Positions 60,472-64,000 of a stretch of DNA of 64,000 nt are shown in pieces; position 1 is the stretch's first letter, and the number at the start of each line of letters is the position of its first letter. The position numbers and the translations under genes were made by a program. The stretch lies in contig NZ_KQ130484.1 in the NCBI RefSeq assembly GCF_001050375.1, positions 1-64,000 on the forward strand. Direction: 5' to 3'. Source of the DNA: Catenovulum maritimum (GTDB taxonomy: Bacteria > Pseudomonadota > Gammaproteobacteria > Enterobacterales > Alteromonadaceae). The notes under the pieces are model-generated. The model searched no databases. It saw only the letters and a list, made by a program, of their open reading frames with translations, and was not told where the DNA came from.

Positions 60472-61440
60472 ATGAAATTTAAAATAACAGCTTTTATTTT
60501 TAGCCTTGCTTTTAGCCAAAATAGTTTTGCTGAAACAGAATATACAGAATTTGTCGGTGCGAATGGTTCTGTAAATTGGACGACAGGTAAAATTAGCGCG
60601 ATTGGTATGGGCGCAGCGCCAAGTAATAAACCACCACATGTGATCCCTTTGCTATCTTGTCGTGCTGCAATAGCTGATGCACAAAGGAATTTACTTGAGT
60701 CGGTTAAAGGCGTTCGTGTCGAGGCATCGACAGTCGTTGAAAAATACATGCTAGCAAACGACACAATCACAACTTCGGTTCAAGGTGTTGTACGCGGTGG
60801 GCTGATTATGGAAAAAACACCGTATCCTGACAGTACATGTAAAGTTGTCATTGAAGCGCCGCTCAGTGGAACTTTATCAACTAGCATTTACAAAGATTTA
60901 TTTGAACAGCAAACGCAGAAATCTGTATTTTACAAAATGTTGGATGGTTTAGGTGAGCAACTAAGTTGGTTAGCTCCGCAAAAAGCTTATGCTTTTAGTG
61001 AGCAAGACTTACTTTCAAAATATCAAGCTTTAGAACTGAGAGTGCAGCAGCTGGAAGGTCAACTCGGGAAAATGCCAACCAATGCTAATTCTGCTGTTCA
61101 GTATCAACCAACTGGGCTAGTGGTTGATGTAAGAGGCAGCCACTTTAGACCATCATTAGCGCCTAAATTAAGAACCGACAAAGGCAAGTTACTTTATCCA
61201 ACTCAAGACGATAAAGACACTATTTTAGCGAGTGGACGGCTAGTTTCATTATTTACTCGTGATTTACAATTTGCACAACGTCACCCTAGTATTGGTGATA
61301 GGCCTCTTGTCGTAAAAGCAAACCGAGCAGGTAAAGATAAAACAGACGTATTATTTAACCCTGAAACATCAGAAAAACTCAGTCGCTTATTTGCCAATAT
61401 CAAAGGAACGGATTTAGCAGTTATTATGGTTTTAGACTAG
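60472..61440 (+). CDS. LPP20/FlgP-like periplasmic protein
   Basis: A 322-residue protein with a cleavable signal peptide (MKFKITAFIFSLAFSQNSFA). The segment SCRAAIADAQRNLLESVKGV, followed by VRVEASTVVEKYMLANDTIT and the G-x-V-R-G-G motif, fits the LPP20 family (FlgP and related), in which an A-x-x-x-A-x-x-NL-x-E helix precedes a beta strand. The C-terminal half (residues 215-322; VDVRGSHFRPSLAPKLRTDK, RPLVVKANR) is a separate alpha/beta domain. Its tight link to the lipoprotein gene suggests a shared envelope structure. Confidence 0.65.
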   Translation: MKFKITAFIFSLAFSQNSFAETEYTEFVGANGSVNWTTGKISAIGMGAAPSNKPPHVIPLLSCRAAIADAQRNLLESVKGVRVEASTVVEKYMLANDTITTSVQGVVRGGLIMEKTPYPDSTCKVVIEAPLSGTLSTSIYKDLFEQQTQKSVFYKMLDGLGEQLSWLAPQKAYAFSEQDLLSKYQALELRVQQLEGQLGKMPTNANSAVQYQPTGLVVDVRGSHFRPSLAPKLRTDKGKLLYPTQDDKDTILASGRLVSLFTRDLQFAQRHPSIGDRPLVVKANRAGKDKTDVLFNPETSEKLSRLFANIKGTDLAVIMVLD

Positions 61441-61449
61441 CTAACTATG

Positions 61450-61477
61450 CCAAAAAGCCAGTAAAATGGCTTTTTGG
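61450..61477 (+). terminator. Intrinsic terminator of the lipoprotein operon
   Basis: CCAAAAAGCCA (61450-61460) pairs with TGGCTTTTTGG (61467-61477) around a GTAAAA loop, nine bases after the stop codon of the LPP20-like gene. Confidence 0.85.
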
Positions 61478-61497
61478 ATTTATACAACGACATCTTC

Positions 61498-62727
61498 ATG
61501 AAGCAACTATTGGTGATCGGCTATGTTTGGCCTGAACCTAATTCATCTGCAGCTGGGCGTAACATGCTTACTTTGTTACAGTTTTTCCAACAGCAAAACT
61601 ATCAAATCACTTTTGCGAGTCCAGCCGCTGAAAGCCCACATAGATTTCAATTTGAAGAGTGGGGCATAGCTAAAGCTGAAATTGAGTTGAATAACGAAAG
61701 CTTTGATCATTTTGTCTCAGCCCTAAATCCTGATGTTGTGTTGTTTGATCGCTTTATGATGGAAGAGCAATTTGGCTGGCGAGTCAGCAAACATTGCCCT
61801 AACGCAATCAAGATTTTAGATTTAGAAGATCTGTGCTCTCTACGAAATGCAAGGCAATTAGCTTTAAAGCAAAACCGTACATTAAATGACATTGACTATA
61901 AATCTGAGCTAGCTTTACGTGAAATTGCCGCAATATGGCGCTGTGACTTAGCCTTGGTGATTTCTAGCTTTGAAATGGAATTACTCCAAACCAAATATAG
62001 TTTACCTGCCGAAAAGTTATTTCACCTGCCTTTTTTGTTAGACGAAATGCCAGAGCCAGCAAGTTGGCAAACTTATGACGACAGGGCTCACTTCGTCACT
62101 ATAGGGAATTTTAGACATGAGCCAAATTGGGATGCGGTTTTGTATTTACAGCAAAAGATTTGGCCTTTAATTAGAGCTAAACTTAAACACGCTGAAATGC
62201 ATATTTACGGCGCCTATGTGCCGAAAAAGGCAACTCAATTAAACAACCCAAAACAAGGATTTTTAGTAAAGGGCTGGGCAGACGATGCTGAAGCTGTTGT
62301 CTCTAGTGCTAGAGTTTGTTTGGCACCGTTAAGATTTGGCGCAGGATTAAAAGGAAAGCTATTTGAAGCCATGCTGGTCGGTACACCAAGTGTAACAACA
62401 CCGATTGGCGCAGAGGCTATGCACGCAGATCTTACTTGGCCTGGCGCAATCGCCCAAACAGACGCTGAATTTGCTGAAGCCGCAATAAATTTGTATCAAG
62501 ACAAAAGCGTATGGCAGCAAGCACAACAACAAGGAAAAACCTTGTTAGAGACGTTATACTTGGCTGAGCCACATATTAATAGCCTTAAACAAAGTATTAA
62601 ATTGATTGAAGAAAACTTAGAAGATTTTAGAAATCGAAATATCATAGGTGCCATGTTGCAGCACCATACAATGAAAAGCACGCAATACATGGCGCAATGG
62701 ATTGAAGCGAAAAACAAAAACACCTAA
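61498..62727 (+). CDS. Glycosyltransferase, GT4-like
   Basis: A 409-residue glycosyltransferase of the GT-B fold. The N-terminal half begins KQLLVIGYVWPEPNSSAAGR; the C-terminal half has VTIGNFRHEPNWDAVLYLQQ, then SARVCLAPLRFGAGLKGKLF and EAMLVGTPSVTTPIGAEAM, the donor-site region. The donor and acceptor cannot be read from sequence. The ATG at 61498 is chosen over a TTG at 61474 that lies inside the terminator stem. It stands alone, not in a polysaccharide cluster. galU, which could supply UDP-glucose, is in this window. Confidence 0.85.
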   Translation: MKQLLVIGYVWPEPNSSAAGRNMLTLLQFFQQQNYQITFASPAAESPHRFQFEEWGIAKAEIELNNESFDHFVSALNPDVVLFDRFMMEEQFGWRVSKHCPNAIKILDLEDLCSLRNARQLALKQNRTLNDIDYKSELALREIAAIWRCDLALVISSFEMELLQTKYSLPAEKLFHLPFLLDEMPEPASWQTYDDRAHFVTIGNFRHEPNWDAVLYLQQKIWPLIRAKLKHAEMHIYGAYVPKKATQLNNPKQGFLVKGWADDAEAVVSSARVCLAPLRFGAGLKGKLFEAMLVGTPSVTTPIGAEAMHADLTWPGAIAQTDAEFAEAAINLYQDKSVWQQAQQQGKTLLETLYLAEPHINSLKQSIKLIEENLEDFRNRNIIGAMLQHHTMKSTQYMAQWIEAKNKNT

Positions 62728-62754
62728 TTCATTTAAAATTAAGAGAAGCATATT

Positions 62755-63159
62755 TTGCAAACCAATAACCCTGAAAACACAACAGTATCAACAGCTAAAA
62801 CCGAAATTGAATTTTACCGTCAAGTTGCGCAAACAGAATCTTTGTTCAGCATAATCGACGACAAAGGTATACCAACTCCTACTGGGGATGATGGCTTAAA
62901 AGTAATGCCATTTTGGTCAAGTGAAGCTGCAGCGTTAGACTTTATTCAATCAAACGAAGGTTTTACCCAATTCCAACCTTATCCAATTGAGTGGTCTATT
63001 TTCCAAGACAAATGGATTGAAGGCATTGCCCAAGACGATTTATTGGTTGGTTTAAACTGGCAGAAAATTGATGGCGAAAACTGCGTAACAGAAGTAGAGC
63101 TTATGCTAAAAGGCATAATAGAAATGCTAAAAAACAAACCGATTAAAAAAGCTAAGTAG
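62755..63159 (+). CDS. DUF2750 protein, second copy
   Basis: A 134-residue acidic soluble protein with the DUF2750 pattern: EIEFYRQVAQTESLFSIIDD, then LKVMPFWSSEAAALDFIQSN and PYPIEWSIFQDKWIEGIAQD with DLLVGLNWQ. It differs from the copy at 37694 but shares the same layout (an aromatic WSS motif, then the EW/EFA-type helix, then LxGLxW). Start is TTG with AAGAGAAG upstream. Function unknown. It is the last gene before ssrA. Confidence 0.72.
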   Translation: MQTNNPENTTVSTAKTEIEFYRQVAQTESLFSIIDDKGIPTPTGDDGLKVMPFWSSEAAALDFIQSNEGFTQFQPYPIEWSIFQDKWIEGIAQDDLLVGLNWQKIDGENCVTEVELMLKGIIEMLKNKPIKKAK

Positions 63160-63216
63160 CTGAATTTCAGTGCTCAGCTACTGCGTTTTAACCTAAATCT
63201 TTGCTTATTACCTAAT

Positions 63217-63368
63217 GTAGTACCAGTGTGTAAAATTTGTGTGGTACTACAAGCGGTACTACATGAGTTGCTATATTTATTGACTAAAGCGGTAACTTTC
63301 GAGACGCTCATTTTTTAGTAACACGAACTTAGCGACACAAGAGCTTATGTTACTACAAATGTTACTAT
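63217..63368. repeat. Cluster of short direct and inverted repeats beside ssrA
   Basis: GTAGTACC at 63217-63224 is the inverse of GGTACTAC at 63243-63250, which recurs at 63255-63262. Variants GTTACTAC (63349-63356), GTTACTAT (63361-63368) and the inverse TAGTAAC (63316-63322) follow. They lie in the 329-base gap between the DUF2750 gene and the 3' end of ssrA, a favoured integrase target, and resemble arm-type binding sites or an attachment scar. No integrase gene is in the window. Confidence 0.45.
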
Positions 63369-63455
63369 AAACTTTGTATGTGGCTAAACTCGAAAGGGTT
63401 TTAAAGAGCTTATTGTCAGGCTATGTTGTTGATTTGTTTTATTTTAGGCATAAAA

Positions 63456-63477
63456 AAAGACATCCTTGGATGTCTTT
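63456..63477 (-). terminator. Intrinsic terminator of ssrA
   Basis: AAAGACATCC (63456-63465), TT loop, GGATGTCTTT (63468-63477). On the minus strand it is followed by a T-run (complement of the A-run at 63452-63458), 12 bases beyond the tmRNA 3' end. Confidence 0.9.
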
Positions 63478-63488
63478 AATTAAGTGTT

Positions 63489-63854
63489 TGGTGGAGCCGG
63501 GGGGATTTGAACCCCCGTCCGGAATACCGCCGTCCTCGGTACTACATGCTTAGTTTGTCTTTAATTTCACCCAATTGCTGCGAACAAACACGCCACAGTT
63601 AGGCTATCCTGAATTAGATTTCATGCTTCAACTCTCAGGCGGGAGCATCCACACTATCTTGTTTGGGTTTGAACTTCTGTAATTCCCCGTCTTACAAGCG
63701 GAAGCTAGGGCAGAAGTGCTCTGAGCAGGTTATTAAGCTGCTAGTGCGTAAGTTTCGTCGTTTGCGACTATTTTTTTGCGGCTTTTTACGTGGCCAACCG
63801 CCCCACGACATGCACCTTAGAGTTTGTGTAACCCGTCGAATCCTAATCGACCCC
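63489..63854 (-). ncRNA. ssrA: Transfer-messenger RNA
   Basis: The minus strand begins GGGGTCGATTAGGATTCGAC and ends CCCGGCTCCACCA. The 5' GGGGTCG pairs with 3' CGGCTCC (with two G-U pairs) to form the acceptor stem, and the 3' CCA is encoded. The T arm is GGGGGTTCAAATCCCCC. The tag reading frame (63765 to 63730) is ANDETYALAA followed by TAATAA, preceded by TAGTC as in E. coli. It rescues stalled ribosomes with SmpB, which is not in this window. A 12-base palindrome TTGGATATCCAA lies immediately upstream of the mature 5' end, and a TATATT -10-like element sits at 63893-63888. Confidence 0.97.
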
Positions 63855-63912
63855 GTTGGATATCCAACTTACTCTGTAGTTGCTGCAAATATACCGCTAA
63901 TACTTAGCTATA

Positions 63913-64000
63913 TCAATCTTTATTACGCTTTGTAAAACGAATCAGCACTAAAGGTAACAGCAAAGTGAATAATACACCGCCACTACCACCGCTGGTTTTT
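63913..64000 (-). CDS. C-terminus of a GlyGly-CTERM protein (partial)
   Basis: The last 28 codons of a gene continuing beyond the window on the minus strand. The peptide KTSGGSGGVLFTLLLPLVLI is followed by RFTKRNKD and stop. A Gly/Ser-rich stretch, a hydrophobic helix and a basic end make a GlyGly-CTERM sorting signal, removed by rhombosortase, as seen on many secreted proteases and nucleases of Vibrio and Shewanella type bacteria. The catalytic part is outside the window. Confidence 0.7.
   Translation of the reverse strand, partial: KTSGGSGGVLFTLLLPLVLIRFTKRNKD

Noticed and set aside
61474-61497. Upstream TTG start for the glycosyltransferase
   Set aside because: The codon lies inside the terminator stem of the preceding operon; the ATG at 61498 gives a normal GT-B N-terminus.
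63663-63935. Plus-strand open frame of 90 codons
   Set aside because: It lies antisense across the tmRNA gene and has no family features.

Overview
The window looks like a chromosomal core segment of a marine gammaproteobacterium of the Alteromonadales type. The evidence is AT-rich DNA, gammaproteobacterial gene orders (dapF-DUF484-xerC-yigB; gmk-rpoZ-spoT-trmH; dksA-gluQ-pcnB-folK-panC), an ssrA tag ANDETYALAA close to that of Escherichia coli, and several families common in marine Alteromonadales (DUF3016, DUF2750, LETM1-like small protein, GlyGly-CTERM protein). A GH49-like lipoprotein and a Cys-type sulfatase suggest a polysaccharide-degrading lifestyle (Catenovulum-, Saccharobesus- or Colwellia-like); the genus is inference only. 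I saw no CRISPR array, transposase or prophage gene.

Layout. 0-5.4 kb: SetA-like efflux pump, cysE, a class II glutamine amidotransferase, a GH49-like lipoprotein and a CBS-pair protein. 5.5-10 kb: the dapF-DUF484-xerC-yigB operon and a HAMP-type membrane protein. 10.2-15.8 kb: glyQS, a carbohydrate-binding-like lipoprotein and a secreted sulfatase, then a MITE-like palindromic repeat. 15.8-25 kb: yajQ, rsmJ, a Tag-like glycosylase, a YfiR/degenerate-kinase pair, polA and small membrane or periplasmic proteins. 25-29.6 kb: a GST, BaeSR and a b/c-type cytochrome pair. 29.6-34.8 kb: the gmk-rpoZ-spoT-ridA-trmH-GDT1 block with a second MITE-like repeat. 34.8-43.1 kb: a PAS-GGDEF-EAL protein, DUF2750 and DUF72 proteins, and a three-gene phosphorelay (Hpt, double-receiver protein, hybrid kinase). 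43.4-47.7 kb: panC, folK, pcnB, gluQ, dksA. 47.8-51.6 kb: a CsrB/RsmZ-type small RNA, CpxAR with its own CpxR box, and galU. 51.6-57.6 kb: a partner-switching module, a double-receiver protein, a small MscS channel and a GGDEF-EAL protein. 57.8-64 kb: a small HTH protein, tusA, an envelope lipoprotein pair, a glycosyltransferase, a second DUF2750 protein, ssrA and the C-terminus of a GlyGly-CTERM protein.

The main theme is signal transduction. Besides three canonical phosphotransfer systems there are proteins with recognisable but broken catalytic sites: a histidine kinase without the phospho-accepting His, two receivers without the phospho-accepting Asp, and a GGDEF domain without its motif. 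The most notable unlabelled element is the small RNA at about 47.81-47.99 kb on the minus strand. It has nine GGA motifs, several displayed in hairpin loops, and ends in a strong terminator, as expected for an RNA that sequesters CsrA/RsmA.
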